From Macrobrachium rosenbergii (Eukaryota > Arthropoda > Malacostraca > Decapoda > Palaemonidae): a stretch of DNA of 64,000 nucleotides. Under the pieces are notes generated by a model. The model did no database searches and was not told the origin of the DNA. It saw nothing but the letters and a program-made list of their open reading frames with translations. The DNA lies in the NCBI RefSeq assembly GCF_040412425.1, contig NC_089763.1, positions 50,770,587 through 50,834,586 on the forward strand, in the 5' to 3' direction. Made by a program: the position numbers and the translations under genes. Below, one piece after another: positions 27,145-39,226 of this stretch (positions within the stretch are counted from its first letter, which is position 1; every line of letters begins with the position of its first letter).

Positions 27145-28200
27145 ATGATAAACATTATGAAAATGGTTAAGTATCAGAAATGTAAAAAGTCCGTGACATT
27201 GTCACCATCAGTGCTATCATTTAAAACCTCTCCAGTGGAACCTAAAATTTTACGTTGCCCTCTTTCATCAACATAATTGGGACAGTCCACCAATATGTGC
27301 TCCACAGTAAGGGGATATTACAAAGATCACACATTAATGGTCTGTCACCCTTCAGGATGAACTTGTGGTCAAATGAGTATGACCTATCCTCAGTCTACTT
27401 AGTCTAGTCTCACCTCAACTTCTCCAGTAGAATGATAACCAAATGTTTGTCAATGGATAGATTCTTTTTATATTTTAAGTTCTCAAAGAAAAATCCCAGT
27501 TATTTTGCCACTTTTAGTTTAATATAAGACTTGATAGGCCATTTCATGTCAGTATCAGGAACTGAGGGATAATCAATAATGCTAAAGATTGCTGCATACT
27601 TGAATTCTGTATCTGCTTCTTCATTATTTCTGATACCAATATCGGCTGGCATCCAACTGAACTGCACCAATTTGTAACATGTAAGCCGAGATAGTCATCC
27701 CTGGAGTTTCTAAACAATTAGATGAGAAGATCTAAACTGTCTAATGGCTTTGAGAGCACTAAAGAAATATGGATAAATTATAGTATCTCTGCCATCTGTT
27801 TTCTTCAAAAGTTCTAGATTTTGACAAGGCTGTCAATTCAGCGGTAAAAACTGAAGCATTGCCGGATCATTTAGCTACATGGGACTTACCATTATGCACA
27901 ACTGCAATCCCTGCCTCATCCTCTATCTTTGATCCTTCTAAGTAGGACCTGATGGAGTCTTTATGAATTTCATTATGGGCTAAGAATTTGGATTTTATTG
28001 CCGCCTTGGATGAAGATTTCTCGTTAACAGCTTTTGGTCTCACTTCAGGCTCATTAATTAAACACGCTTGAATTTTTTAATATTCAATTTTCATGATCTT
28101 CTGCCCCTTCAAGGAATGATCCTCCAGCTCTTCACTGTTATGTAGTGCAGACCCAGTTCTTGTCTTCCTAGACTTGGAGGCATTTGGTCAGTATCCACAA
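27145..28200 (-). mobile_element. I-like non-LTR retrotransposon 3' end (spacer copy)
   Basis: Homologous along its length to 60,160-61,140, on the same strand. The encoded part is an RNase H domain followed by a C-terminal CCHC-type region: the minus strand near 27.29-27.35 kb reads CDLC. The GNEEAD box is encoded near 27.61-27.65 kb. RNase H with a terminal CCHC is characteristic of the I group of LINEs. It is broken by frameshifts, and the 5' side is lost at about 28.2 kb next to the CA/AT microsatellite. Confidence 0.68.
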
Positions 28201-28237
28201 ATGTGCCCTCTACAGGACAGATTCTAAAAGCTCCACA

Positions 28238-28238
<1 letters not shown>

Positions 28239-28283
<45 letters not shown>

Positions 28284-28306
28284 GCACGCACACACACACA
28301 CACGCA

Positions 28307-28338
<32 letters not shown>

Positions 28339-28343
28339 CATAT

Positions 28344-28436
<93 letters not shown>

Positions 28437-28438
28437 AG

Positions 28439-28482
<44 letters not shown>
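28239..28482. repeat. Compound (CA)n-(CGCA)n-(AT)n microsatellite at the right inner arm boundary
   Basis: A (CA)n run, then CGCA-type tetranucleotides, more CA, then two long (AT)n runs at about 28,351-28,432 and 28,443-28,482 separated by a short unique piece. The right arm begins at its end. Confidence 0.93.
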
Positions 28483-28487
<5 letters not shown>

Positions 28488-28544
28488 ATACTTGGAAATC
28501 TTAGCTTAATGATGAATAATATTGCCAAGACCAGGAAGAACATT

Positions 28545-28590
28545 CTTTATTATACGAGCTTTCGAGGTATAAAACCTCATCATCAGGCTG
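28545..28590 (-). ncRNA. Hammerhead-ribozyme-like motif 3 (best copy)
   Basis: On the minus strand: CTGATGA, one base, then a perfect 5-bp stem II GAGGT/ACCTC around a five-base loop, then GAAA and a helix III-like GCTCG. This matches the hammerhead core order CUGAUGA - stem II - GAAA. The cleavage-site triplet and helix I are not resolved from sequence alone. Location in a Penelope terminal repeat fits the known family distribution. Confidence 0.58.
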
Positions 28591-28836
28591 AAAAACCGAC
28601 AAGGATGAGAATCAATGAAATTACAATAAAATGAATTGTCATAATAAATCTTCAGCAAAAATACTAACCAAATATATAAAACGAACAATAAATACAAACT
28701 GAAAGGGTAAGACGCAAAATAACGAAAAATTAAAAACGAACACAAACATAAAAATATAAAGATAAGGTTAAATGTAAACAAACTACCACTCACACAGTAA
28801 AATATTTAACGACCCAGTTGTGTACCTACTATGAAA

Positions 28837-29352
28837 TTACACGATAGCTAGTTGAATACCAGACGAGTTGTTGTTCAATTCCGATTTCATCTTTTTAATA
28901 ACCAGCGACTCTGAAATCAAAAGGTCCAGTCTATTTGAACAAAAAGACAGTACCTGAAAATCCAGGTCAGTGAAAGGATGGTCCTGTGCTAAACTGTGTT
29001 CCCGAATGGCAGAAAAGGGTGGTTTGGAAAGAGGAAACCTAGTTCTAATATAAAGACCTCTGTGTTCCAAAATTCTGTGGCTGAGCCAGCGGGAACTGGA
29101 TACCACGTATCGCAGACCACACTGCGAACAAGTGAACAAGTAAACGACACAGGAATTAAGGTCCACAGGCAGAGTAGGCTTCTCCCTCAAAAGTGATCTT
29201 ACATTAAAAGGATTATTGAAAACGAACCGGAAACTAATTTGAGGGAAACAATGCTTAAGTATTTCTTGTAACTTTTTTCGGACCATATAGCTACTATGAC
29301 CAAGGTAAGGCAATTTAATGTACTTTACATCTTTACTAGCAGTACTGTACAC
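28837..29352 (-). pseudogene. Penelope GIY-YIG endonuclease domain (right arm)
   Basis: A 171-codon open frame. Near its middle is a GIY-YIG-type core: VYLFTCSQCGLRYVVSSSRW (a CX2C pair just before the core) followed by LSHRILEHRG. The tail LDLLISESLVIKKMKSELN fits the C-terminal E-containing helix of such domains in Penelope elements, which nick DNA. The N-terminal 70 residues match the RT thumb/linker region. A frameshift separates it from the RT frame upstream at about 29.36 kb, so the polyprotein is broken. This is the most complete version in the window. Confidence 0.75.
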
Positions 29353-29375
29353 CGGTCTGGAACAAAACTTTTCAT

Positions 29376-29861
29376 TTAAAAAAATTTCAGAACTTTGTAA
29401 AATACAAAAATGGGATACGAGTTTTCAAAAAAATAATTCAGGAGGAAAACCATATCTTGATGAAAAACATTAAAATCACAACAAACATTGTAGGCTCTAC
29501 TTATCAAAGTGCATATTGAATTCATCTTATACAACTTTGGTGAAAAACTGAGGTAATTCAATCCCAAGCCAGTAAACGTACTTTTCCTATAAACAGAGGT
29601 CTCAAATTTGCCAATATTTCTGTATACCTGAACATCTAAAAATGACAACTTATTATCCTGTACTGTCTCACAAGTAACATAAATGTTAGGGTGACGAGAA
29701 TTAAAATATTCAAAAAACAAATCAACATGTGATAATTCCTTAAACACAAAGAAAGTATCATCTACATACCTACGATAATAGGTATGTAGATGATACTTTC
29801 CTAAAATATTCAAAAAACAAATCAACATGTGATAATTCCTTAAACACAAGGAAAGTATCAT
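29376..29861 (-). pseudogene. Penelope RT C-terminal half (right arm)
   Basis: A 161-codon open frame starting inside the duplicated YVDD segment. RRYVDDTFFVFKELSHVDLF carries the RT catalytic aspartates, followed by FEYFNSRHPNIYVTCETVQD and SFLDVQVYR, then SVYRKSTFTGLGLNY. These are the palm-to-thumb motifs of Penelope-type RT. Upstream RT motifs are missing. The apparent start Met is accidental, arising from the duplicated segment, and the real N-terminus is lost. Confidence 0.78.
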
Positions 29862-30150
29862 CTACATACCTACGATAATAGGTTTGTAGATGATACTTTC
29901 CTTGTGTTTAAGGAGTTATCTAATTGGGTCGTTAAATATTTTACTTTGTGAGTGGTAGTTTGTTTACATTTCGCCTTATTTTTATATTTTTATGTTTGTG
30001 TTCGTTTTTAATTTTTCGTTTTTTTGCCTCTTACCATTTTAGTTTGTATTTACTGTTTGTTTTATATATTTAATTAGTATTTTTGCTGAAAATTTATTAT
30101 GACAATTCATTTTATTGTAATCTCATTGATTCTCATCCTTGTTGGTTTTT

Positions 30151-30196
30151 CAGCCTGATGATGAAGTTTTATACCTCGAAAGCTCGTATAATAAAG
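30151..30196 (+). ncRNA. Hammerhead-ribozyme-like motif 4
   Basis: Same layout as motif 1: CTGATGA, stem II GAAGT/ACCTC with one mismatch, then GAAA. It is the mirrored counterpart of motif 1. Confidence 0.5.
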
Positions 30197-30252
30197 AATG
30201 TTCTTCCTGGTCTTGGCAATATTATTCATCATTAAGCTATGTATATGTATAT

Positions 30253-30257
<5 letters not shown>

Positions 30258-30330
<73 letters not shown>
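30258..30330. repeat. (AT)n microsatellite between Penelope element and SINE (right)
   Basis: An AT run, mirrored by 22,835-22,902. Confidence 0.93.
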
Positions 30331-30334
<4 letters not shown>

Positions 30335-30801
30335 TCTTCGTTTAACGTGCTTTTTCCCATTTTTCATATGGGGTAAGCAATGATGCCTTCTTTTGAAGGA
30401 CTTTGATTTGGCGTTGGGGTAGGCCGTAGCCTCGATCGGCTGCCCTGCCTGACATCGCTTAGACCCCAGTACCACATGTGTATATGTATCATGCCAAATC
30501 CCCAGCTCCATTTCTCCCAGCAGTGAAGAGACGTGAGCGGTTTAGGCCGACAGTTCGAGACGTGTAAGGCGTCTGTTCTGTTTTTTGAAGATGTTGGAGT
30601 GGCTTTGTTTGTGTGTGCATTAGTCTGTAACACCCATTTGCTTTCAGCAAACCTATCCGTTGATTACATACATAATCCCGGGGTGTCTACACGGATAGCA
30701 AAGTGTCCGCCCTCTGACCGGCTGGCTGAGGATTTAAACCCGCGACACAGACTTCTTATGAAGTCCGAGTCTGCTGCTCTACCGACCGAGCCATCGAGGC
30801 T

Positions 30802-30803
<2 letters not shown>
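30331..30803 (-). mobile_element. tRNA-derived SINE (right copy)
   Basis: Minus strand. The A-box-like element lies at about 30,776-30,793 (TGGCTCGGTCGGTAGAGC) and the B-box-like GGTTTAAATCC at 30,730-30,740. The 5' end keeps GAGCCTCGA, which is lost in the left copy, so this copy is closer to the original. The body matches the left copy closely. Confidence 0.75.

Positions 30804-30893
<90 letters not shown>
30804..30893. repeat. (AT)n microsatellite between SINE and LINE (right)
   Basis: An AT run, mirrored by 22,285-22,362, slightly longer here. Confidence 0.93.
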
Positions 30894-30898
<5 letters not shown>

Positions 30899-32285
30899 TT
30901 ATATAACATCCTATTTTTCCACTTCATTTTCACAACCACTAGAGTAAATTTGGCATCCATAATCTGTTTAGAATGACACAGGGCATTGTATAAGTTTTAA
31001 AGGTATTCTCTGCCTGCTCCCCAATTAAAACTGGATACAACCTTTAAAATATCTACCGATTTCTTTGTTCTGCCCTTTAAAAAGCTTACGTGTAGAGACC
31101 AAGCAAGTCTCCTATCAAGAATGATTCCACGGAACCTCTCTTCATCGCTATAGGGTAAGATGCTACCATTCATCTTCAAAGTTGTCAGAACCTCCTTAGT
31201 CCTTCTACAGCTAAAACTTACTGCAACAGTCTTTGCAGCAGAAAATTTGAATCCATTCTCATGTGCCATTTAGTATCAAATATGATGGCTTGTGTTGCTG
31301 AAATTTTTTTACCATTACACTAGCCCTCCCTTTACTTCTTTCATCAGTGGGTGGCATAGAGTGAATGAATGCATAATTTAGTTGGGTTACAGGAGTGGTT
31401 ACCTAATTTTGTTTCTTGCAGGCATATAATGCTAATATTGTAATCGTGTAACAATATCTCAATTAGCCCAAGGCGTGATCTGAGACCTCTGCTGTTTCAC
31501 TGCAAAACGTCTGCCACTACTGGTGGTGAGAGTTTGAAATCCCGTCTTATCCTCTGACTACAAAGTTCTATTTTCTTTCTAGATAATTTACCATTTAATG
31601 TAGGGACACTGGGTTTCTCCGGAGATGCTGGATACTAATTTTATCTGTGTCTATTTTCCTCATTGGAGAGTGAATGATCTTGGTTTCCTTTTTGCTGGGG
31701 AGGAGCTTTCATCGGGGACAGTATAAGTGGTTTTTTGTTACTAAGCCACTATTGCCTTTGGGAGATACTGGACGTGCTCTCTCGTTCCCCATTGGTAAGC
31801 AAAAGCCATCTTTGTCAACCAATGAATGTTAGTGTGTTTTTTTAGATGTTTTAGAGTCTGAGGTTGATTTCTCTGAATAATCTTGAGAAGGCACATTTTT
31901 TGTATCATTGTCTTTGGGTGAAGTGGCCTTTTGATTTTGCTTCTTAGGTCTAACAGAAGCATATGTATAATTTGTATAGGGAGTCTGAATTACTGCATTT
32001 GCATATAATTCCACTGTTGAAGGTTCTGATGTAGCAGCAAGAGCAGTTAAGGCCGAATTTTTCTGGAAGAAGCAGCAGGAATTACCTAAGTTGTAGAAAT
32101 TTTAGATTCTTCCACAGAAGTCAAATTATTAGAATTATGATGATCGTGAGGTGATTTTTAAAAATTATTTGTTGTAATTTTAGCGACGATTTTTGCATAA
32201 GATTCTGGCAACTTGTTAGCGCCAATAGGCTTTCCCTTTGCTCTACCATAACTAATATATTTATCCCCCCCCCTCAATACCTAGG
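30894..32285 (-). mobile_element. I-like non-LTR retrotransposon, internally deleted, right arm
   Basis: The mirrored counterpart of 20,890-22,284. The RT C-terminal frame at 30,997-31,269 is identical in translation to the left one, and the ORF1-like stretch lies at 31,741-32,014. The same internal deletion is present, so it predates the duplication. Confidence 0.72.
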
Positions 32286-32386
32286 ACGGGAACACACCTT
32301 CGAGCATCTGGCAGTGATGGCCTTGAAATTGCCTCTCTCTCTCTCTCTTTCCCATGAAAACTTGGCATCCTCTCTGGTCGAGTATT

Positions 32387-32390
<4 letters not shown>

Positions 32391-32450
<60 letters not shown>
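32391..32450. repeat. (CT)n microsatellite
   Basis: The mirrored partner of 20,733-20,794. Confidence 0.95.
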
Positions 32451-32453
<3 letters not shown>

Positions 32454-32454
32454 C

Positions 32455-33547
32455 CTATTTCTAAGGTATGTAAATCAAAACCTAGCTTACAAAAAATAAA
32501 GTTTATTATTCAAGTCTAACAACAAGTCATGTAAAATGAAATTATGCATACTAGATAATAAATCCCATTAAGCCAAACCCCCAAAAGCAAAACCAAACAG
32601 TTGCAAGAAAACATAATGTGTGGGGATGAATTCTCGTCTCCCCACCAAGTCCCCTAGACATTTCACATTATCCAAATCTATTTACAAATAACTTTCTATT
32701 TTGTCATCAGTTCCATTTTTAGGTGGCTTTGTGCCATGACTGGCTATGGTTTTCACTCCCTTCTTCTTCAAAACATATATAATGACACAAAATATCTCCA
32801 ATAAACATCAGAATTCATTCAGCTCATATCAAACAGAAAGCATACTGAAAAGACATAAAGACATCAACACCGGGAGTTAACATTAGAAATTGCACTTTGA
32901 AAAGTTAGTCATTTTCTAAGTTCACACTCAGCCTCTCAGCAAGGAATCTGAACCTGGAATTTCCAATGTCCGTCTACCACTGCTTCTCACACCACAATGA
33001 AATATATTTTCCAAAACTCTTAACACTCGCCCTGCAAAACCCTTCACTAGGTACACACGTCATCTCCAGGCACGCCCATAATCCGGATTTATGACTAGAT
33101 AAAAGTTCTAGAAATTTCTATCCAAAACAGGGACGGAAGGATCCACCTTGAAACCATGTCACTGATACCTGTTGTATTCCAAAGGTGAGTGTATGAAAGC
33201 TGCTGAAGTATGAGACGCCCAGGTCACATTCCTTCCATTCCACGTGTCGCTGTATCTGAGGCAACTTCTGATCAGGTGGCCAATGCTGAATTGCGCTGAA
33301 TGTGCTGAATCGTGCTGAGCAGTGCTGAAATCGCACTGAGCAGTGCTGAAATCCAAAAACAATAATATTAAGACTCACCCCTGCACTGCTCGACCCCTGC
33401 ACTATACGTCACATTATCAACTGTTGAGACTAAGATGAGTGGTCTCCTTCACAGTGGAAACAATATCTATTCAAACATTTGCGACTATTCATTCATTTCC
33501 ACTTAGCTTTTGAGGCATTTCTTTTTGTAATCCCATTATCCTGCAAA

Positions 33548-33548
<1 letters not shown>
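32455..33548. other. Unassigned arm segment (right)
   Basis: The mirrored copy of 19,605-20,730, with the same short tandem run (about 33,280-33,345). No gene recognised. Confidence 0.4.
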
Positions 33549-33593
<45 letters not shown>

Positions 33594-36500
33594 GAAGATG
33601 AACCCTATTCACATGGAACAAGCCCACAGTGGCCATTTACATGAAATTCAAGCTTCCAAAGAATATGGTGTTCATTCGAAAGATGTAAAAGAATAGGTAA
33701 TGGGAAATACAAAAAGAAGAGATCACTTATAAAAACAGAAAAAATACATTAACAAATTAATAAATACATAGATAAAAATGTAAGTAAGTTATTAAAATAC
33801 AAGGAGAATTGTGTTAAGGTAGTAATGCACTGCATCTTCGCTTGAACTTCTGAAGTTCCAATTACATGACATCTTCAGGGAGACTGTTCCACAGTCCAGT
33901 GGTGTGACGAATAAAGGACCGTCTGGAACAGAGAAGTTGGACAGTTTACTGCATATTGGTGCTGCTGTTCAGAAGATCTGGTTGCTCTCTGCAGGAAAAG
34001 GGGATCAGGGATCAATTGTGAATCTGAAAGATCTGTTAAAATACAATATGAAAAATTGACAAACAATAGACCATTTGTCGATGGTTCAAGTCATAACTGC
34101 TAATATTAGGAGACAGAAACCAACCACCAACAACCACTCTGTTTAAAAGAGTTAAATCTCTGGCAGAAGCAGGCATCCACACTGGAGAACAGTATTCTAG
34201 TACAGGAAGAACAAATTACTTGAAACAGGCTGCACTGATTTTATCACTGTTATGAACATATGAGGCCTTATGTACATTATTAACAGACTTTCGTGTGGCA
34301 TTTGCTGACGCTTTCATCAGATGTTTCTCAGTAATAAGAAGTGAGTCAAAAGTTAAACCTTCAGACTCATTCAGCAGAGTCCCATCCACCTGAAAAGGAA
34401 GATAGGGTGGAAAATCTGTACGAGATCTGCTAATCGATAGTGTTTTCGTTTTACTGGAGTTCAACCTCATACCCTACCGACTACACCTTTCACTAATCTG
34501 ATCCATCGTTCCGACTGAGACTATGGGCAGCTTCATTTCTCATAAGTGAAGACTTTACTACACCCACAAGTGTTGCATCATCGGCATACTGAACAATCTT
34601 GTTTTTCAGGCCAACAACCACATCACTTGTATACACTAAAAATAACAGCAGACCAAGAACACTAATCTGTGGAACCCCAAGCACAACAGGTCTTGGTTTG
34701 CTAAAGATACCATCAACAGCAACTCGTTGCTGTGTACCTGTAAGGAAATCTTCAGGTAAACCTAAAACACATCCATCCACTCCAAGATTCTTAAGTCTAT
34801 AAATAAGTGCCTTGTGATTTACTAAATTGAAAGCAGCGCTAAGATCCGTTCAGACTACACTTCACTCAAAACCTTTATCAAGGTTCTCTTGCAAATGGCA
34901 TGACAAATCTAAGAGAGCATCACAGGTACCTAACTGCTTCCTATATGCACATTGACTATCAGCTAACAATCCTTTAAATTCCACATGTTTTTAAAGTGGC
35001 TTAAAAATAAGTTTTTTTTTGCAACTTTGGAGAGCACAGGAAGAATAGAAATTAGCCTGTAGTTACTTCAGTCTGAAGATATGCCATTCTTTGGAACAGG
35101 CACTGTATTACTAAACTTAAGTTCATCCACAAAGATACTACATCGACATAAAAATCTTTAGAATATACTAATATTGGGAGACAACACTGTAGAAAACTTT
35201 TTAAAAACAAAGGGAAGAAGCCATCAGGATCTTTGCCACCCCAGCTATCACGATTATCCAGAATTTTCTTAACATCACTAGAGCAAAATGCAAATTTTGA
35301 AATATGTTCAGGATGACAAGTACCAGGAAGAGGGACAGCCTCAGCTGATTGCTTAGCTTCAAAAGCTCGATGAAACAGTTCAGCCTTTTCCTTAGGGCCA
35401 GCAACCAGTCTACTATCATCTGTTGTAGTGGTGGAATGGAAGACGAGCCTGACCCAAAGATAGATGATGCCAAATTGATCCGTCACAGATGAGGTTGAGT
35501 AATTCCTTCATGTTTCCTCTTTAAGGAATTATTGTAATTTCTCTCAACTATATGGCAAATTCTATTCACAACATGGCAAGGTTCAACACAAATGGTGTAA
35601 TTTTCATGTGAATGATTTTGTCCCCTTGTGTTGAATTTAGTCTGTTTGTCATGGTAAGCTCGTCTACACATATCTTCAAACCATGGCTGGTTATTTGTCC
35701 TGAATTTGATGACCTTTCTAGGGGCATACCTTACTAAAATAGCCACCATCATTTCATTAAACTTCTTGGAATCTTGATCTGATATTGCATCTGAGATATT
35801 AATTGCCTGCCAAGCTTCAATAATGCAACCCCAATTGGCTCTAGATTGGACAGCTGTCTATATGAAGCCCAATCTATTACCAGAAATATGTTAGGGTTCT
35901 TCAGTTAGCTGGACAAAGTTGGAGGATACACAGAATTCAGGAGCAGCAGGCCATGTTGATCTGTGGAGTTTGAATTAGGCCACTCGCTGTGCTTTGCACT
36001 GCTGTTTCAACAAATAACGAATGAGGCTTATGAATCTTATGACTAAGCCATCCTAATCCTTTCAAGAGACAGTGATATATAGAATCATCAATATTTGGAT
36101 TGCTGTAAAAAGCAAATATGTCAACATTGTAGAATTTACTGTAAATCTTAAAACAAAGAATTTCATAGCAACTACACTCCAAGTTTTTCTGACGATTAAT
36201 AGGTCACATACAGACTTAGTGTATACAGCCATACCTTGCACATGTGGGATGTTACAACAATAAATAAAGTCAGGGCCATCAAACCCCGGGATTTTAGCTC
36301 AACCTTTGACTTCTTACTGCTTACATGTATCTCAGATAAAAACATCAAATCATAGTTATGGGAACAACTCTGGAGGTCAAGAAAATTTTACCTTAAGCCC
36401 AGAATATCTGAGAAAAGTACTTTGCAATATTTCTTACAGTAATGAGTAGGAGGCCCAGGGTTCAGCTCAATGTCTCCCAAAAGAATTAAAATTAACAACA

Positions 36501-37555
36501 TATAATTAGTAGCAAAACTAATAAATAGACTCATTACAAGAGGTACTTAGTAAAAATCAACAGAATGATAAAGAATAATACTGCAGTCACCAACAACAGT
36601 ATTTTTTATTTACATAAATTTCATTTAAAGTATAAATAAACCTAACCATATATCATTGAAAAAAGCGCCTGAAGTAACAGGTAGACAAGGTGGAGCTGTC
36701 ACTTCTTGTAAGGCAAATAAGAAACCCGCCAGGTTTGCCACAACAACTGGGGGGCGGGGGTAGTCAAGATGTACTAAGAAATTAGAAGGAAAAGATTAGG
36801 TAAAGAAGAAGGCACTTTCCTAATAATCCAATGAGCAACTTTTTCTTTCTCATCAGCCGGTCTTATACACTTTTGAAAAAACAGGAAAGTGAATAAAAGA
36901 GAGGATAAAAGCCTGATTACACCCTCAAGCAAGGGAACTCAAACCCATGACCATGGAAGGCCATAGTATAATGGCTATGGCACAGTCCAAGTTTGGAGAA
37001 CAAGGTTTGTATTCAGAATAACCTTCTCTTATCAAGGCTAAAGGGTCTTTTCCACCTGCTGGTTTGATTTTGGAGTGTCCTTCTCCTAGAAGAGTTGCCT
37101 GCCAAGGCTAAAGAGTGTCTTCTACCCTAACTTGTGTAGGCAGGGACATCACACCCTGAAGTGAATGTTGCTAAGAAAAGACAAATTAAACCACTACCAA
37201 ATGGGCATACTCAAAGCACCTGAAGAATTGCTTTGGTCTATTTGCATTTTCTTACTTTAAAATTCAGATGTCTGATATTAAAAAATTCTGGCAGGTTATT
37301 TACAAGAGAAGGTTAGATGAGCTGCATTACTTCTTCCATTTAGTTTCTTTATGTTGTAAACATTCTCAGAGGAAAGCTCTAAAAATTCCTTATCAGAGAA
37401 ACCTTGCAGTTCCCCTATATAAATTCCACTGATTAGACTGAAGGAAGTGTGTGGCTTCACACATGTAATGATATCATCTTCAGTAGTTTCAAACTGAACA
37501 GTATTATAGACTGAAGGTCACCTTTGACCTTAATCATGAGTGATTTTACATAAAG
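33549..37555 (-). mobile_element. Non-LTR retrotransposon (LINE copy B), right arm
   Basis: The mirrored counterpart of 15,572-19,600. The minus-strand order is an ORF1-like remnant, endonuclease (35,937-36,440), RT start (35,052-35,486), and RT core with YADD in 34,493-34,780, then the C-terminal region (33,875-34,470), the 3' UTR and a (TTA)n tail at 33,549-33,593. The tail is about 15 units against about 25 in the left copy. Stops and frameshifts are mostly shared with the left copy, so the decay is older than the duplication. Confidence 0.82.
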
Positions 37556-37892
37556 TGTAAGGGCGTCAAATCGCCTCTCCTTTCTTGTGTTTCTCTCTTC
37601 ATACGTACATTAATCACGTCATATATGTTACTTGTTGATATTTCAGATTCTTTATGTATCTCATTGTATGCATCATTGTACGGCCTGTCCGCTGATATAT
37701 ATACTTGCCTTTTACATGTTCTGTAATGCATTATGTGTCTTTTTATGCCTGTTAACAAACACAACCTTCGTATGGACGCAGCAGTGGGCCTCAGGTCACC
37801 TGCTACCTTTCTGTCAGCTTTCTGAATTATAAACACCTGTTAAGAACAATAAAGGATCAGTCTTTCACTTCTGACAGTTCTTGAACCTCACA
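37556..37892 (+). repeat. Gypsy 5' LTR (right arm)
   Basis: 337 bp, TGTAAGGGCG...CCTCACA. It contains a CAATAAAGGATCAG polyadenylation-type signal about 45 bases before its end. A direct-repeat partner lies at 41,322-41,658. Confidence 0.94.
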
Positions 37893-37893
37893 C

Positions 37894-37905
37894 TGGTGAC
37901 CCCAG
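37894..37905 (+). other. Gypsy primer binding site candidate
   Basis: TGGTGACCCCAG starts one base after the 5' LTR. A TGG start right after the LTR is typical of retroelement sites that pair with the 3' CCA end of a primer tRNA. The tRNA species is not assigned. Confidence 0.6.
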
Positions 37906-38178
37906 AAAAGGGACAGGTAGCATGGTTTTGGCCCAGCCATTAACGGACTAAATACAGCCACAGCCTACCATCAGAGAGCCTTTAGCGGACTAACTATGGC
38001 GCAAAGATTAGGTCTCTGATAGCTCCCTTCCTGGTAGAAACCGTGCCATTAACAAACTAAATACAGCGTACCCAAAAAGGGCATGTACTGGGACTTTGTT
38101 TGACCACTCGAACAATCAGCACCATTAATGGACTCAATATGGTGCATTTTCCCACGTTTTGGTGCGTGAGCAGTAAAG

Positions 38179-38469
38179 ATGTCGGAAGCTGAACCTCAAT
38201 GCAAATCCATGAGCATCATCTGTACGCCTCTCTCGCCAACAAAGCCAGATGTGGTCAAACTTCCCCCATTTTCGCAGCAGAACACAGCATCATGGTTCCC
38301 CTGCGCACAGACGCCAAGACTTTCGCATGGCACGCATCTCAGACGATGCTATCAAATCCGACATCACCATGACGGCGCTTCCAGAAGAGGTGTTCAACAG
38401 AATCTCCCCCTGGATCAATGTGCAACTGGACAAGGTCATAGATGCAGCCTTGAAAGATAAACTGATGTA
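38179..38469 (+). pseudogene. Gypsy gag remnant (right arm)
   Basis: This is the counterpart of 14,663-14,950. The first 40 residues and the rest are in different frames because of a small indel near 38.3 kb. KLPPFSQQN opens the Gag-like domain and LPEEVFNRISPWINVQL lies in its C-terminal part. The frame ends at a stop just after KDKLM. Confidence 0.72.
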
Positions 38470-38479
38470 ATCTTACTCC

Positions 38480-39123
38480 ATGCCTGTGACCGAGATAGCA
38501 CAGCGGGCACATGACTTGTTATCCCAGCCCCTCGGAGAAGCATCACCTAGGGAAGCCTGGGACGAACTACGGGGGTTGGTAACACTGCCAGGCCACGATG
38601 AAAACAGGAGGAGAAGAACGGTAGATTCAACAAAAGCAATCTTCCTTCGGCGCCTCCTGCAGGAAGTTAGGCACCAGGTAAGGGATGCAGACACTCTCAA
38701 CATGGATGCCTTAGTTGACAATGCCCAGAAACTATACGAGGTCACCAAGGCCTCGACAAATGCCCGTCAGCTCTCTACCGGACCTGGAATGCCCACCATC
38801 TGCTCCATGGCCCCCAACGGCTACACATCCCTCCTACAGGAGTTCCCAGATGTGTTCAACATGCAAGACCTGACGGGCGCCCTCCACGGAGCAAAGATTT
38901 TTTGAAGATGGACCTGCTGATGTCATACTTCCAAGTCCCTGTGCATCCCGATGATGTCCCAAAGACTGCCATCATCATGCCCTTCGGGAGCTACACATTT
39001 TCCCATTCCACCTTTGGGAACGCAGGTGCCACATTCCAGCACCTGATGGACACCATCTTGGGGATCCTGCCTTTCTACATCTGCTATGTCGATGACATTC
39101 TCATCTTCTCCAGGTCCCCATAG
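38480..39123 (+). pseudogene. Gag C-terminus fused to RT (right arm)
   Basis: Frame 38,480-38,905 starts with a Gag-like helical stretch (FLRRLLQEVRHQVRDAD) and passes directly into the start of RT (LLQEFPDVFN, DLTGALHGAKIF), with no zinc knuckle or protease between. A UGA then interrupts, and the next frame (38,902-39,123) carries the RT core: MDLLMSYFQVPVHP, then the catalytic YVDD at 39,085-39,096, ending at a UAG. So an internal deletion removed the Gag C-terminus and protease, and later stops broke the RT. Confidence 0.82.
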
Positions 39124-39226
39124 GAACACCTTCGCCACGTCTGCACCCTCCTGAAACGTCTGCAGGACAGCGGACTGGTCGTCAGGTTCGGCAAGTGCAT
39201 TTTCAGGAAAGAAAAGGTAGACTTCC

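Larger units (their letters stand above)
28483..30242 (-). mobile_element. Penelope-like retroelement with inverted terminal repeats, right arm
   Basis: The mirrored counterpart of 22,910-24,596, better preserved. The noncoding terminal repeat lies at 28,483-28,830 and, inverted, at about 29,920-30,240. Between them are the RT fragment (29,376-29,861) and the GIY-YIG domain (28,837-29,352). The N-terminal RT half is absent, so the element is 5'-truncated. Both ends carry hammerhead-like motifs in opposite orientation. Confidence 0.85.

Noticed and set aside
28184..28441. Thr/His-rich and Cys/Val-rich frames
   Set aside because: Products of the (CA)n and (CGCA)n runs.
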